A stretch of 64,000 nt of DNA from Vibrio renipiscarius (GTDB lineage: Bacteria; Pseudomonadota; Gammaproteobacteria; Enterobacterales; Vibrionaceae), in NCBI RefSeq assembly GCF_000827885.1, contig NZ_JTKH01000021.1, positions 220,443 to 284,442 of the forward strand, in the 5' to 3' direction. This document shows, in pieces, positions 1 to 8,657 of the stretch. The position numbers were made by a program, and so were the translations under genes. How positions within the stretch are numbered: the first letter of the stretch is position 1; every line of letters begins with the position of its first letter. The notes under the pieces were generated by a model. It did not search any database. It saw nothing but the letters and a program-made list of their open reading frames with translations, and had not been told where the DNA came from.

Positions 1-554
1 TCTTTCTTCCAACTCTGCGCGGGTTGAGGGAAATATCGGCATAATTCTAAGTTGTCGCGAAAACAACTGCCTGACGAAATGCAATAGTCATTTGAATTAT
101 GAAACTCATTACCGATGAGATTGAGTTTTAAGTGTGGCGAGCGCTTACTAACACCGGTTACTTTAGATAAATTGAAACCATCGATTTCTTTCATCAACAA
201 GCCATCGACATAGTAAACAATCCTACCGACAATATCTTGCCCTCTCGACTTTGAGTTTGCAGAAAACTTAACTTGAAAGGTTCTTTCTTTTCTTTCACTG
301 ATATACTCATCTTCATAAACAGCAGGAGAATATCTTTTGTAGTCAATATCATCCGTCCAGAGCGGATAATATTTGCTTTTTTCAAGTCGTACTCGGTTTG
401 TTCCATCGGAATCAATTTTAAAAGTAAAACAAAAACCGTCATAAGCATTGACCGATGTGCCGGCAATAAGACACTGTGAGGCCAAAGACTGATTAGGCTG
501 AAAATATAAAAGACTAATCAACAGTATTGAAAAGATGCGAATGTATTTAGTCAT
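1..554 (-). CDS. mshQ: MshQ, MSHA biogenesis protein (N-terminal part, runs off window)
   Basis: An open frame starts at the ATG at 554 and stays open to the window edge, giving about 184 codons. Residues 1 to about 25 form a signal peptide (MTKYIRIFSILLISLL, then a short polar stretch ending ...SLAS), so the protein is exported. The visible mature part has several cysteines and no pilin motif. In the MSHA locus the last gene, mshQ, encodes a large exported protein possibly placed at the pilus tip; its biochemical role is not established. The start overlaps the mshP stop by 8 bp (ATGACTAA), which suggests translational coupling. The C-terminal bulk lies outside the window. The call rests mainly on position and export signal. 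Confidence 0.8.
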   Translation of the reverse strand, partial: MTKYIRIFSILLISLLYFQPNQSLASQCLIAGTSVNAYDGFCFTFKIDSDGTNRVRLEKSKYYPLWTDDIDYKRYSPAVYEDEYISERKERTFQVKFSANSKSRGQDIVGRIVYYVDGLLMKEIDGFNLSKVTGVSKRSPHLKLNLIGNEFHNSNDYCISSGSCFRDNLELCRYFPQPAQSWKK

Positions 555-1005
555 TATTTAATTCTCTCACCCAAATCTCTTCAGCTCGTTCAACAAGGCT
601 CTTGCCTGACCCACAATTTACTCTTGCCGTCAGTCTAAAATAATTCATATCCGCCAGTGTTCCTAGGCTCTCGCAGCTGTTTTCGACCAGCCTGCAGTTG
701 GGTATTTCGCTAAACACGGTGCCACTAATAAAGCTTGGGGTTGGCATTACGGTCACACACGTTCCTTTGATGTTCGTGACAGAATCTAATGGATATAACA
801 CTGTTAACGACGATTCATTTACCGATTGCGCAAGAAACCATGCCTGCGTGCCGAGTACATCTTTCGTGTAACCATCGGCATTCGACCATTGAATACGACT
901 TAATAGACTGGCGAGAAACCCCATCACCACCAAGACAAAAACAATGGCAATATACAAACTGCCATGTTGATCACGCCGCGTCCGAAAAGAGTGACTATGG
1001 GACAT
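547..1005 (-). CDS. mshP: MshP, minor pilin-like MSHA protein
   Basis: 152 residues from the ATG at 1005. The frame is open further upstream, but that extension lies inside mshO and lacks the expected N-terminus. The chosen start gives a short polar leader (MSHSHSFRTRRDQHG) followed by a hydrophobic helix (SLYIAIVFVLVVMGFLASLL), resembling a PilX-like pseudopilin although the canonical FTLIE core is degenerate. Four cysteines in the second half could form disulfides. It overlaps the end of mshO by 11 bp and the start of mshQ by 8 bp, so translation is probably coupled. Role inferred from family: minor subunit that primes or decorates the MSHA pilus. Confidence 0.85.
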   Translation of the reverse strand: MSHSHSFRTRRDQHGSLYIAIVFVLVVMGFLASLLSRIQWSNADGYTKDVLGTQAWFLAQSVNESSLTVLYPLDSVTNIKGTCVTVMPTPSFISGTVFSEIPNCRLVENSCESLGTLADMNYFRLTARVNCGSGKSLVERAEEIWVRELNND

Positions 1006-1747
1006 TGAGCACCTGTATATCGTGTTGGAAATGAGTTGATTCACCATTTTGCGTGAACGCGAGATCGACATGCACAACGCCACTGTGCTGGACACTTGCG
1101 GGTGTATAGCGAATATTGCCACTCACAGAGACAGAACGACGATCCGTCAAAGGCATTAGAACGGGGGCGACGCTTTCATTCCCTTCTCCTCTAACGACTC
1201 GCCCATCAAGAATGCAATACGAAATTCGTCGATTAGAATCGGTAATGTAGTGACGGTTAATCACCGACCCGCCAACTAATTTTGAGCTTTGGTTCGGCAA
1301 TAAAAATACCGCTTCTGACGGGGACGGTTGAGTCACAATCGTCATCGGGAAACTGTTGTTTAAATCGGCCAGTGTTTCATCTGAGGCGAGCGTTCGCGTG
1401 GGGTTAATCAATAACCGCTTAGTGTTTAAATCGCTCGTATTCGTCGTACTATTACCAACAATAAAGCTAATATCGCTACCGGAAACGGCATAAAACCCAG
1501 ACTCAACAATCGGGTAAAACGAAATACAATTCTGCTGATCGACAAAAATATTAGGCACTGCGTGGCGTACTTCACGTGTCATTTTTTCTAAAATGAATTT
1601 GGCTTGAGTTTGCATCCGTTGCCTATCGACGCTATCGGCATACCCCTTCATACCGAGCTCAATGAAGCCTGCGATGCCCAACACTAAAATACTGCTCACC
1701 AACATGGTGAGAACCATTTCAATGAGAGTGAAGCCACGCTGTTTCAT
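995..1747 (-). CDS. mshO: MshO, minor type IV pilin
   Basis: 250 residues. The prepilin leader MKQRG is followed by FTLIEMVLTML with Glu at mature position 5, the substrate pattern of prepilin peptidase (PilD). The remainder is a globular periplasmic domain of PilW-like size. I chose the ATG at 1747, which overlaps the mshD stop as TGATG, over the TTG one codon upstream; an AAGGAA ribosome site lies 7 bases before it. Known family role: minor pilin of the mannose-sensitive haemagglutinin pilus, thought to help initiate assembly. It is co-transcribed with mshD upstream and mshP downstream. Confidence 0.92.
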   Translation of the reverse strand: MKQRGFTLIEMVLTMLVSSILVLGIAGFIELGMKGYADSVDRQRMQTQAKFILEKMTREVRHAVPNIFVDQQNCISFYPIVESGFYAVSGSDISFIVGNSTTNTSDLNTKRLLINPTRTLASDETLADLNNSFPMTIVTQPSPSEAVFLLPNQSSKLVGGSVINRHYITDSNRRISYCILDGRVVRGEGNESVAPVLMPLTDRRSVSVSGNIRYTPASVQHSGVVHVDLAFTQNGESTHFQHDIQVLNVP

Positions 1748-2304
1748 CAATAATTTCCTTTATAGGCAATCAACTCTATCGGTGCCTGATTGCTCGCCTT
1801 CACGATCAGTGTGACTTTTTTGATCATTTGCTTTGAAGTGCTGAGATGATAAGTCACGTCGATATCGGCTTGAAAGTTATGGTAGGCACTGTCTTCTCCT
1901 GATGAGATCAATGCATACAAATCATTGTCACAGTTTTTATTGGGCGCCGAAGCCCAGCAACCAATAAAATCATCCACGTCATTGAACGTTGCGGGCACTT
2001 CCCCCTTATCCGGCCCTAGCGGGAACTCGGCCCCCGATAGACCGCTACAGATAGGCGAACCCGCGTTGCCATCAAGAGTACAACGTACGCCTCCACCAAC
2101 GACCGCATTTTGTTGGTCAAAAGAGCGGGCTAATATTTGTGTCATTAAGCTCTGACCCAGTGATTTCACGCGAGATTGATAGTGAGGATCAGCCGACTGG
2201 CTGATTTGAGGCACCAGAAAGTGGGTCATTGTCAGCATCACAAAGGCCATGACGACCATCACGATAATACTTTCGATTAAGGTAAAACCACGCGGCGCTT
2301 TCAT
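1747..2304 (-). CDS. mshD: MshD, minor type IV pilin
   Basis: 185 residues from the ATG at 2304, which overlaps the mshC stop by one base (TAATG). An in-frame ATG three codons upstream (2313) is possible but its nearest GGA abuts the codon. Leader MKAPRG, cleavage before FTLIESIIVMVVMAF, Glu at mature position 5, then a periplasmic domain containing cysteine pairs. Family knowledge places MshD among the minor pilins of the MSHA structural operon. It lies fourth in the mshB-A-C-D-O-P-Q order, with end-to-start overlaps on both sides. Confidence 0.92.
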   Translation of the reverse strand: MKAPRGFTLIESIIVMVVMAFVMLTMTHFLVPQISQSADPHYQSRVKSLGQSLMTQILARSFDQQNAVVGGGVRCTLDGNAGSPICSGLSGAEFPLGPDKGEVPATFNDVDDFIGCWASAPNKNCDNDLYALISSGEDSAYHNFQADIDVTYHLSTSKQMIKKVTLIVKASNQAPIELIAYKGNY

Positions 2305-2771
2305 TAATAACATTCCGAAGAAGAGATCAAACCGTTAGGGCAAATGGATAGTTGCGTTTGGCTATTGGTCCCATGAACCGTAATGGCCACACCAGCGCTC
2401 GCCGCCCCTAATGGACTGCCGAGTAAATCAAACTCAATGATATTCAGATTTGGCTTCGCGCTAAAGCGAACGCCCTCCTCCATCACCCAATCGCTACGGC
2501 TGTCACTCGGGGTATCGCAGGAGGCTTTTGAGCCAAAACACGTCGGGGAGATAGAGAGAATAACGTCGTCGGTCAACGTTTGGGTATTCGATTGCATTCG
2601 ATTTAACTGGATTTGGCGCGCAATGGAAATAACCGAGTCTTGAATGGCGAATGCCGTAAAGCTGCCTACGCCGATGTAACGGCTAGCCGCATATGCAGAG
2701 ATAATGGCCAACAGGATGATCACCACGATCAATTCGACCAAGGTAAACCCCAATGTATTGCGAGCTTTCAT
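2304..2771 (-). CDS. mshC: MshC, minor type IV pilin
   Basis: 155 residues with leader MKARNTLG, cleavage before FTLVELIVVIILLA, and Glu at mature position 5. A hydrophobic N-terminal helix is followed by a small globular domain with cysteines (FGSKASC, SICPNG, SECY). It is the first gene after the terminator that follows mshA, so its expression depends on read-through or on its own promoter within the 120-base gap. Family role: minor pilin of the MSHA pilus. The ribosome site AAGGTG lies close to the ATG. Confidence 0.92.
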   Translation of the reverse strand: MKARNTLGFTLVELIVVIILLAIISAYAASRYIGVGSFTAFAIQDSVISIARQIQLNRMQSNTQTLTDDVILSISPTCFGSKASCDTPSDSRSDWVMEEGVRFSAKPNLNIIEFDLLGSPLGAASAGVAITVHGTNSQTQLSICPNGLISSSECY

Positions 2772-2861
2772 ATCACCTTCGCCACTTAAAAATTAACTTT
2801 TGTAGTATATCGGCAAGCATCGAGCAATGCAGTGATTTTAAAGGAGATTTGAGAGAGGGAT

Positions 2862-2893
2862 AAAAAAGGCCAGCTAATGCTGGCCTTTTTTAT
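2862..2893 (-). terminator. Intrinsic terminator between mshA and mshC
   Basis: Perfect 7-bp GC-rich stem (GGCCAGC, loop ATTA when read on the minus strand, GCTGGCC) flanked by A and T tracts, immediately after the mshA stop. It sits inside an otherwise collinear gene series, so it probably attenuates transcription into the minor pilin genes and keeps the major pilin in excess. Confidence 0.85.
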
Positions 2894-2894
2894 A

Positions 2895-3365
2895 TTATTC
2901 ACATTCTATAACAGTAAGTTTTGGCTCTGAGCCTTGTGCTGAACTAATAGCGTATTGCACATAACACTTATCAGTTTCTTTACTATCAGCAAATGTATAA
3001 CGAATTGAATATTTGGTTGCATCAGAACCAGATACAACAGCCCAATCAGAGCCGTCACTTAAGCCAACTACCGATTTACCGATACCATTTTCTGATGCTT
3101 CAGGGTAACCCCAAGTTGTTGTAATTGTATCGCCAGAAGCTCCGGAAATTGAACCACCATCAATAGTTTCAACCCCATCAATCGCAGCACGGCCATAAAC
3201 GATACCCGTTGCGCCGGCCATTGCGCCTTTAAGACCTTCTAGAGAGGCATTACGCGCATCATCTTGTAGGTTAAGAAAACGTGGAGCTGCTGTTACTGCC
3301 AGAATACCTAGAATAACAATTACCACCACTAGTTCGATAAGGGTGAAACCGCCTTGTCTTTTCAT
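2895..3365 (-). CDS. mshA: MshA, major MSHA pilin subunit
   Basis: 156-residue prepilin. The short basic leader MKRQGG is cut before FTLIELVVVIVILGILA, giving a mature pilin of about 150 residues with Glu5. Residues 7-30 form the hydrophobic polymerisation helix. C134 and C155 near the C-terminus probably form the D-region disulfide of type IVa pilins. The Gly/Ser/Thr-rich middle (about 65-85) would be surface exposed and is typically variable between strains. Known role: main fibre subunit of the mannose-sensitive haemagglutinin pilus, used for surface attachment and biofilm initiation in vibrios. A strong terminator follows the stop, consistent with a high-dosage product. Confidence 0.95.
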   Translation of the reverse strand: MKRQGGFTLIELVVVIVILGILAVTAAPRFLNLQDDARNASLEGLKGAMAGATGIVYGRAAIDGVETIDGGSISGASGDTITTTWGYPEASENGIGKSVVGLSDGSDWAVVSGSDATKYSIRYTFADSKETDKCYVQYAISSAQGSEPKLTVIECE

Positions 3366-3402
3366 AGTATCAATCTCTCTAATTTATAAATAATTTGCAG
3401 AA

Positions 3403-3978
3403 CTACTGCAGGGTAACGGTCACACGACCGGTTTTGATTTCATACTCAAACTGATGTGCAGTGCTGCCTTCTTGCTGAATATAAATACAAGAATCATTAC
3501 TACTCCCCGCATGAGCGGAATATTTTACGTTTTTATCAATTTTCGCATTCGCTACAGTATCAACTTTTGGTGGATTCTGAAGCAAGTTCTCCATCAATAA
3601 GATGCAGGTCAATTCTGATACCTTAGTCGGAAAACTCGAATTATCTTCCTTCACGCTGATAGGATAACCGTCACGAAAGCCCGTATTAGAACCATTCGAT
3701 TCTTTTGAACGGGTTAACCAAAAATCAACACCGTCATAGCTGACGTAATTTTGTTTTTGTCCGCCCTCATTTAGAGAGGGGCGAGACTCGGCTTCCCATT
3801 GCGCTCGGGCCGAAAGAACCCCTGTGGCAAAGCCTCCGGCGACACCTTCAATGCTGGCTTTTTTTGCCTCATCCGTCACATCTAAGAAGCGAGGTAAGGC
3901 GGCCACTGCCAATAATCCGACGACAACAATCACCACCACAAGTTCGACTAATGAAAAACCACTTTGTTTCTTGTTCAT
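3403..3978 (-). CDS. mshB: MshB, minor type IV pilin
   Basis: 191 residues. Leader MNKKQSG is cleaved before FSLVELVVVIVVVGLLA, with Glu at mature position 5. Its first 55 residues resemble MshA closely (both have an AxPRFLxxxD segment and an ASxEGxxG segment), which points to ancient duplication of the pilin gene. C-terminal cysteines (TCILL and SCIYI) could form a disulfide. It is first in the structural half of the locus, 37 bases ahead of mshA, and a promoter candidate lies just upstream. Confidence 0.93.
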   Translation of the reverse strand: MNKKQSGFSLVELVVVIVVVGLLAVAALPRFLDVTDEAKKASIEGVAGGFATGVLSARAQWEAESRPSLNEGGQKQNYVSYDGVDFWLTRSKESNGSNTGFRDGYPISVKEDNSSFPTKVSELTCILLMENLLQNPPKVDTVANAKIDKNVKYSAHAGSSNDSCIYIQQEGSTAHQFEYEIKTGRVTVTLQ

Positions 3979-4009
3979 AATCTCATCAACTCACTTATTG
4001 GTACGCCGT

Positions 4010-4039
4010 ATTATACGCGTATTGATTAACAAAGTAACC
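4010..4039 (-). promoter_or_regulatory. Candidate sigma-70 promoter for the mshB-mshA structural operon
   Basis: On the minus strand a perfect -10 hexamer TATAAT lies at 4015-4010, with a weak -35 match (GGTTAC at 4039-4034) 18 bases upstream. It is 32 bases before the mshB ATG in the 82-base gap after mshF. From memory, the V. cholerae MSHA locus was described as two transcriptional units with a promoter in this position. The weak -35 suggests help from an activator. Confidence 0.6.
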
Positions 4040-4060
4040 GACAATGCGTCAAAAAATAGG

Positions 4061-4537
4061 TTATGACGAAAATATGACACTGACATCAAATTTGTTCCGC
4101 TTCAACTCCACTTCCACCCCAGCTTTACCTCCATAGAAGTAATGACATTGAAAGTAAGATTCCGTTGAATTATTTATTATTTTATTGGGGTAAGCGTCTA
4201 AAACACGCGCCTCTTCATAAAAAACATCCAACCAATAATGACAATCGAATTTACCTAGCGAATTTTGCGGTAAAACCCAACCTGATGCTGAAAAGTACAG
4301 GTCCCTTCCGTCGATAGTGAGTGTCCGAGGTTTGTCGGCTAACAACCATTCCTGTTTGTAATAATTAGTTCGTTCTAGTATTCGCTTACTTGCGATCAAC
4401 AATGCCGCGTTGCTCGCCTCTTGATCCACTTTTTTCCAAGCGACACCAAACGCCGTTAGCAGCATGAGCAACACCAAAAACCACACGGCCATTCTTGAAC
4501 GTTCAAGGTTTAACCAGAGGCTAGCCTTTAATGGCAT
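4061..4537 (-). CDS. mshF: MshF, MSHA biogenesis protein
   Basis: 158 residues with one membrane segment at about 17-35 (AVWFLVLLMLLTAFGVAW) and a periplasmic remainder that carries only two cysteines. There is no prepilin leader. The start overlaps the 3' end of mshG by 17 bp. MshF is a named but functionally unassigned component of MSHA biogenesis; the call depends on its place between mshG and mshB and on length. Confidence 0.8.
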   Translation of the reverse strand: MPLKASLWLNLERSRMAVWFLVLLMLLTAFGVAWKKVDQEASNAALLIASKRILERTNYYKQEWLLADKPRTLTIDGRDLYFSASGWVLPQNSLGKFDCHYWLDVFYEEARVLDAYPNKIINNSTESYFQCHYFYGGKAGVEVELKRNKFDVSVIFSS

Positions 4538-5741
4538 CCAACATTCCCCACATCGGTAAGAAGATACCCAACGCTAAGATAAGCACCATCCCAGCAACGA
4601 CGATCAGTAAGAAGGGTTCAATACGTGCGGTTAGCGTTTTTAAGTCGTAATCCACTTCCCGATCGTAAAAATCCGCCACCTCAATCAAAAGTTCATCTAC
4701 GCGTCCGGTCTCTTCGCCAACCGATAGCATTTGAATCACCAAGGGGGTAAAAATGCCGGTCGCAATGGCCGTATTTGAAATGGAACTCCCCGCTTCAATC
4801 GAGGCTTTCATTTCTAATAAACGAGCTTCTAAAAACTTGTTATCAAGCGCTTCTGCTGATAAGGCGAGCGATTGATTGAGCGGCACGCCCGCCTTCAACA
4901 TCAGCGCAAAAGTGCGCGAAAAACGCGCCAACTGCGCACGATTAATGATCCCGCCGACCACCGGCATTCTTAGGCGTATTTTGTCCCACTTCTCTCGCCC
5001 ACTCGGGGTTTGTAACCAGGTGCGAAAAGCGAATAATGCACCAAAAATACCCGCCAACATCAATGACCAGTAGTTAACAAAAAAATCCGAGGTCGCCATC
5101 AATATTCGTGTTGGCAGAGGCAACTCCACCCCAAACCGAGCAAACATACTGGAAAATTGCGGAATAACTTTAACGTTCAACACAAACATCGCGAGAACAA
5201 TAAAGCTGATCACGAACGTAGGGTAACGCATAGCGGTTTTGATTCGCTTACGGGTTTCCAATTCCTGTTCGTAGTAATTGGCAAGCTGCAATAATGCGTC
5301 ATCGAGTCGACCGGTGTTTTCTCCGACGCTGAGCATTGAAACAAATAGAGGGCTAAAAACCTGAGGATGCATACTCATCGATGCCGAAAGACTTCGGCCA
5401 TTGGTGAGCTCATTGGTCACTTCTTCAAGCGCTTCTTTCAGCTGCTTGTTCACGCAGTTTTGCGTTAACCCTTTCATGGAGCGCAGTAATGGCACGCCCG
5501 CTTTGGTTAAGCTGTACATTTGGCGACAGAAGATCACCAATACATCTAGAGGCACCGCCGGAGTGAAGAGCGCTTTGAGATCAAGATCAAAACCTGTCCT
5601 TTTTTTGCCTTCACGCAAATCAATAGGAATGATGCCTTTCGCCATTAACGCTTCCGCAGCAAGATCGAACGTTCCCGCGTCAATGCTGCCGGTGACCTTG
5701 TTGCCACTGAGGTCACGGCCTTGATAATGAAATACCGACAT
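4521..5741 (-). CDS. mshG: MshG, inner-membrane platform protein of MSHA pilus assembly
   Basis: 406 residues of the GspF/PilC family. Two repeated GspF domains are visible (about 70-195 and 270-395), each with a VLMLSVGEnTGRldd-like motif (SMLSVGENTGRLD and QMLSVGEETGRVD), separated and followed by hydrophobic segments. The protein is the inner-membrane platform on which the MshE ATPase acts to extrude the pilus. It starts 8 bases after mshE and overlaps mshF, matching the operon order of the locus. Confidence 0.93.
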   Translation of the reverse strand: MSVFHYQGRDLSGNKVTGSIDAGTFDLAAEALMAKGIIPIDLREGKKRTGFDLDLKALFTPAVPLDVLVIFCRQMYSLTKAGVPLLRSMKGLTQNCVNKQLKEALEEVTNELTNGRSLSASMSMHPQVFSPLFVSMLSVGENTGRLDDALLQLANYYEQELETRKRIKTAMRYPTFVISFIVLAMFVLNVKVIPQFSSMFARFGVELPLPTRILMATSDFFVNYWSLMLAGIFGALFAFRTWLQTPSGREKWDKIRLRMPVVGGIINRAQLARFSRTFALMLKAGVPLNQSLALSAEALDNKFLEARLLEMKASIEAGSSISNTAIATGIFTPLVIQMLSVGEETGRVDELLIEVADFYDREVDYDLKTLTARIEPFLLIVVAGMVLILALGIFLPMWGMLDAIKG

Positions 5742-5749
5742 AGAGGCCC

Positions 5750-7474
5750 TTACAAGTAGATCGCTTGAACGCTGCCCGTAGAATCCCCTTCGCCAAGGTT
5801 CATGACCTCATCGAAGCTGACAGTTCCTTGCAGTGCAAGCATCATCGCGGAAGACAATAATGGCTTGTAATGCTCAGAGGCGCGGGCAATTTGGGCAAAT
5901 CCCACCGCGTCATTGGCACGCAGAGCGTCCATCATTTCGGGTTCGAGTTCGAGTATTTCAAATACGCCAATTCGGCCACGGTAACCGGTTAAGTTACAGT
6001 TCTGACACCCTCGACCACGCACAAATTTAGCCTCCACTTGATTTGGGAATCGCTGCATCAGCCATTGCTTAGCGCTTTCATCAATGACATGTTCGGTTTT
6101 GCAATCAGGGCAGACTTTTCGAACTAAACGCTGAGCGACCACCGCTCTCACTGCGCTCGCCACTAAATAGCCCGGCGCGCCCATGTCCATCATGCGCAAC
6201 GCACTGTCAACCGCATCATTGGTGTGAAGGGTACTCAAGACAAGGTGTCCCGTCAGGGCGGCTCGCAAGCCGATTTCGACCGTTTCTTGGTCACGCATTT
6301 CACCGATAAGAATGATATCGGGGTCTTGACGCAAAAACGTTCTCAGAATAGTCGAGAAATCGAGGTTAATTTTACTGTTCACCTGCACCTGATTGACACG
6401 AGGAAGGCGATATTCCACCGGATCTTCTGCCGTGATGATTTTTTTACCTGGAACGTTGAGCTCACTCAATGCGCCATACAAGGTGGTGGTTTTTCCTGAA
6501 CCGGTTGGGCCTGTCACCAAAATCATGCCATGGGGACGACGCAATTGACGACGCAAGCGATCCAGTAGATCGGGTGGTAATCCAGATTGATCTAAATTTC
6601 TCAGACCTGAAGATTGATTGAGTAGACGCATCACGACTGATTCGCCGTATTGAACCGGCATCGTAGACATACGAATATCAACCGATTGCCCTTTGATCTT
6701 GATATTAAAGCGGCCATCTTGCGGCAAACGCTTTTCTGAAATATCTAAATTGGCCATCAATTTTAGGCGTAATACCAACGCGGGTGCGACGTTCACCTCA
6801 TTAAGCAATGTTTCATGCAGCACCCCATCAATACGCTGACGCAAGCGCAATACATTGGAATCAGGTTCGATATGAATATCTGACGCGCCAACTTGTATCG
6901 CATCTTCAAACAATGAATTGATCAGCTTGACCACCGTCACTTCATCGCTGTCTTCATCTTCAATACTAAAGTCAAAGGCTTCTGTAACTTGGTGTTCCGC
7001 TTGTAATTGCTCTGCAAACGAGGCAATTTCTTTGGTGCGGCGATAGTAACGGTCAAAACCATCAACCAACTGGCTTTCTGGCGCAATCACAAATTCAATC
7101 GAATATTGCGGAAGCTGAGAGAGTAACGACTCTTGAGCAAAAAGATCCGCCGGATCGCTCATCGCGACGCGCAACGTATCTAAATTTCGGCCAATGATTA
7201 ATGCTCTCAAACGGCGAGCATGCACTTCCGGTAAAATCTGAACGGCTTCAATGTCGACATTCACACGACTCAAATCAATAAGAGGAAGCGCTAACTGCTG
7301 AGAGAGAAACGTCAGCATTTGCTTCTCACTTAAGAAACCCAGATCGATCAAGGTTGCGCCAAGTTTTCGACCCGTGGTCTTTTGTGCGGCTAAGGCTTGA
7401 TCAACTTGGTGCTCACTAATGATGCCTTCTTCAACCAGCAAATCACCGAGGCGCTTTCTTAATTTAATTTGCAT
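5750..7474 (-). CDS. mshE: MshE, c-di-GMP-binding pilus extension ATPase
   Basis: 574 residues. Residues 8-60 are a textbook MshEN domain: two 24-residue motifs (R8-L-G ... Q31 and K37-L-G ... Q60) separated by 5 residues, which bind c-di-GMP in the V. cholerae protein. The GspE ATPase core follows, with Walker A GPTGSGKT (322-329), Asp box AEDPVEY (349-355) and Walker B LIGEMRD (389-395). A zinc-binding tetracysteine set lies at C455, C458, C490 and C493. It powers MSHA pilus polymerisation in a c-di-GMP-dependent way. The start overlaps the end of mshN by 11 bp. Confidence 0.96.
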   Translation of the reverse strand: MQIKLRKRLGDLLVEEGIISEHQVDQALAAQKTTGRKLGATLIDLGFLSEKQMLTFLSQQLALPLIDLSRVNVDIEAVQILPEVHARRLRALIIGRNLDTLRVAMSDPADLFAQESLLSQLPQYSIEFVIAPESQLVDGFDRYYRRTKEIASFAEQLQAEHQVTEAFDFSIEDEDSDEVTVVKLINSLFEDAIQVGASDIHIEPDSNVLRLRQRIDGVLHETLLNEVNVAPALVLRLKLMANLDISEKRLPQDGRFNIKIKGQSVDIRMSTMPVQYGESVVMRLLNQSSGLRNLDQSGLPPDLLDRLRRQLRRPHGMILVTGPTGSGKTTTLYGALSELNVPGKKIITAEDPVEYRLPRVNQVQVNSKINLDFSTILRTFLRQDPDIILIGEMRDQETVEIGLRAALTGHLVLSTLHTNDAVDSALRMMDMGAPGYLVASAVRAVVAQRLVRKVCPDCKTEHVIDESAKQWLMQRFPNQVEAKFVRGRGCQNCNLTGYRGRIGVFEILELEPEMMDALRANDAVGFAQIARASEHYKPLLSSAMMLALQGTVSFDEVMNLGEGDSTGSVQAIYL

Positions 7475-8654
7475 TGGATTGCTCCTCTAATGTGCTCAGC
7501 ACATTCAAGCGATCACGAATGAACTGTTGAGATGAACTCGACAAACCGACTTTATTCAATGCTTGTTGGTAAGCCGATGTCGCTTCTGGCAACTTGAATC
7601 CACGCTCAAGCTGAATGCCATAGCCTAGCCACCAGCGGCCATTTTCTGGTTCAATCGCGACTAATTGCTGATAACTTTCTTGAGCCAGTGCATTTTGGTT
7701 ATTTTTTTGTGCCAAAGCGGCACGAAGCGACAAGTAATCGAGATGAGGATTCGCCGGCAAATGCACCAACGGTGTTAATGCAGCGGCATTTTGTTTCTCT
7801 TTAATCAACAACTTGGACAACGCCAAACGCACATCCATATCATCATGGTCAATGGCGATGCCTTTTTGCAGTAAATCTACCGCCTTACGCACTTCCCCTT
7901 TGCCATAATATAACGCCGCCAGTTTCTGGCGAATTTGGCTGTCTCTTGGGGCATAACGCAACGCATCATTGTAATGCTCGATCGCATCCGCCAAATTATT
8001 TGCATCTAAGGCTTTTTTGCCTCGCTCCTGCGCTTTGCGGGCTAATTGGATTGGCGTAAGCTCAACCTGCTCAACCACGACAACGCCATCTGCGCGGTCT
8101 GTCGTCGGTGATGCTGATGCCTCCGAGAGCGACTCCGAAGCGTTAGGCTTGCTGACGTTTGCGATAAAACGTGGCGCATCATCGGGCTTTAGCGACGGAC
8201 TCGAGGCGCGAGAAGATAACGAGCTCTCGCTCTGCTGAGTGGTGGTCGGTTGAACGATGCTAGCTTGAACGGTGCTAGCTTGAACCGATACTTGAGGTGC
8301 CACGTCTACGACTTCAGGTAACGGAAGTCTGATGGGCGCAGGCGCGCTATAAATGGTATCGCTGGCCGAGGTCACTTTCGCCGTCGGCGATGGCAGTGAG
8401 GCCACTTCAGCCAAAGCGCTTTCTGACGTCACTGCCGATTGTTGGTGTGGCTGAATAACGTCGTCTTGTTGAAGCGCTCTTTCTTGTTGAGACATCGCCC
8501 AACCGCCCATCGCCAAACTCAGACTAAAACCCGCAATCAACCATGGCCATCTTGGTTTTTGTTTAATGGTCGGCACGTGCACTTTTTCTATGCTGCTAGC
8601 TGAAATTGTTTGAGCTTTTGCCAGCTCTGACAGCGCGTTATTAATCGCACTCAT
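7464..8654 (-). CDS. mshN: MshN, TPR protein of MSHA biogenesis
   Basis: 396 residues. The cytoplasmic N-terminus is followed by one membrane helix at about 36-54 (PWLIAGFSLSLAMGGWAM), a long Ser/Ala/Thr/Pro-rich linker (about 60-195), and then tetratricopeptide repeats from about 205 to 385 (for example AIEHYNDALRYAPRDSQIRQ). The TPR half would be periplasmic and probably bridges the inner-membrane complex and the MshL secretin. It is tightly packed between mshM (3-base gap) and mshE (11-bp overlap). The linker composition makes it one possible O-glycosylation target. Confidence 0.9.
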   Translation of the reverse strand: MSAINNALSELAKAQTISASSIEKVHVPTIKQKPRWPWLIAGFSLSLAMGGWAMSQQERALQQDDVIQPHQQSAVTSESALAEVASLPSPTAKVTSASDTIYSAPAPIRLPLPEVVDVAPQVSVQASTVQASIVQPTTTQQSESSLSSRASSPSLKPDDAPRFIANVSKPNASESLSEASASPTTDRADGVVVVEQVELTPIQLARKAQERGKKALDANNLADAIEHYNDALRYAPRDSQIRQKLAALYYGKGEVRKAVDLLQKGIAIDHDDMDVRLALSKLLIKEKQNAAALTPLVHLPANPHLDYLSLRAALAQKNNQNALAQESYQQLVAIEPENGRWWLGYGIQLERGFKLPEATSAYQQALNKVGLSSSSQQFIRDRLNVLSTLEEQSNAN

Positions 8655-8657
8655 GTT

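Noticed and set aside
194..466. A 90-codon minus-strand frame
   Set aside because: It is out of frame with the open mshQ frame that starts at 554 with a proper signal peptide and reaches the window edge.
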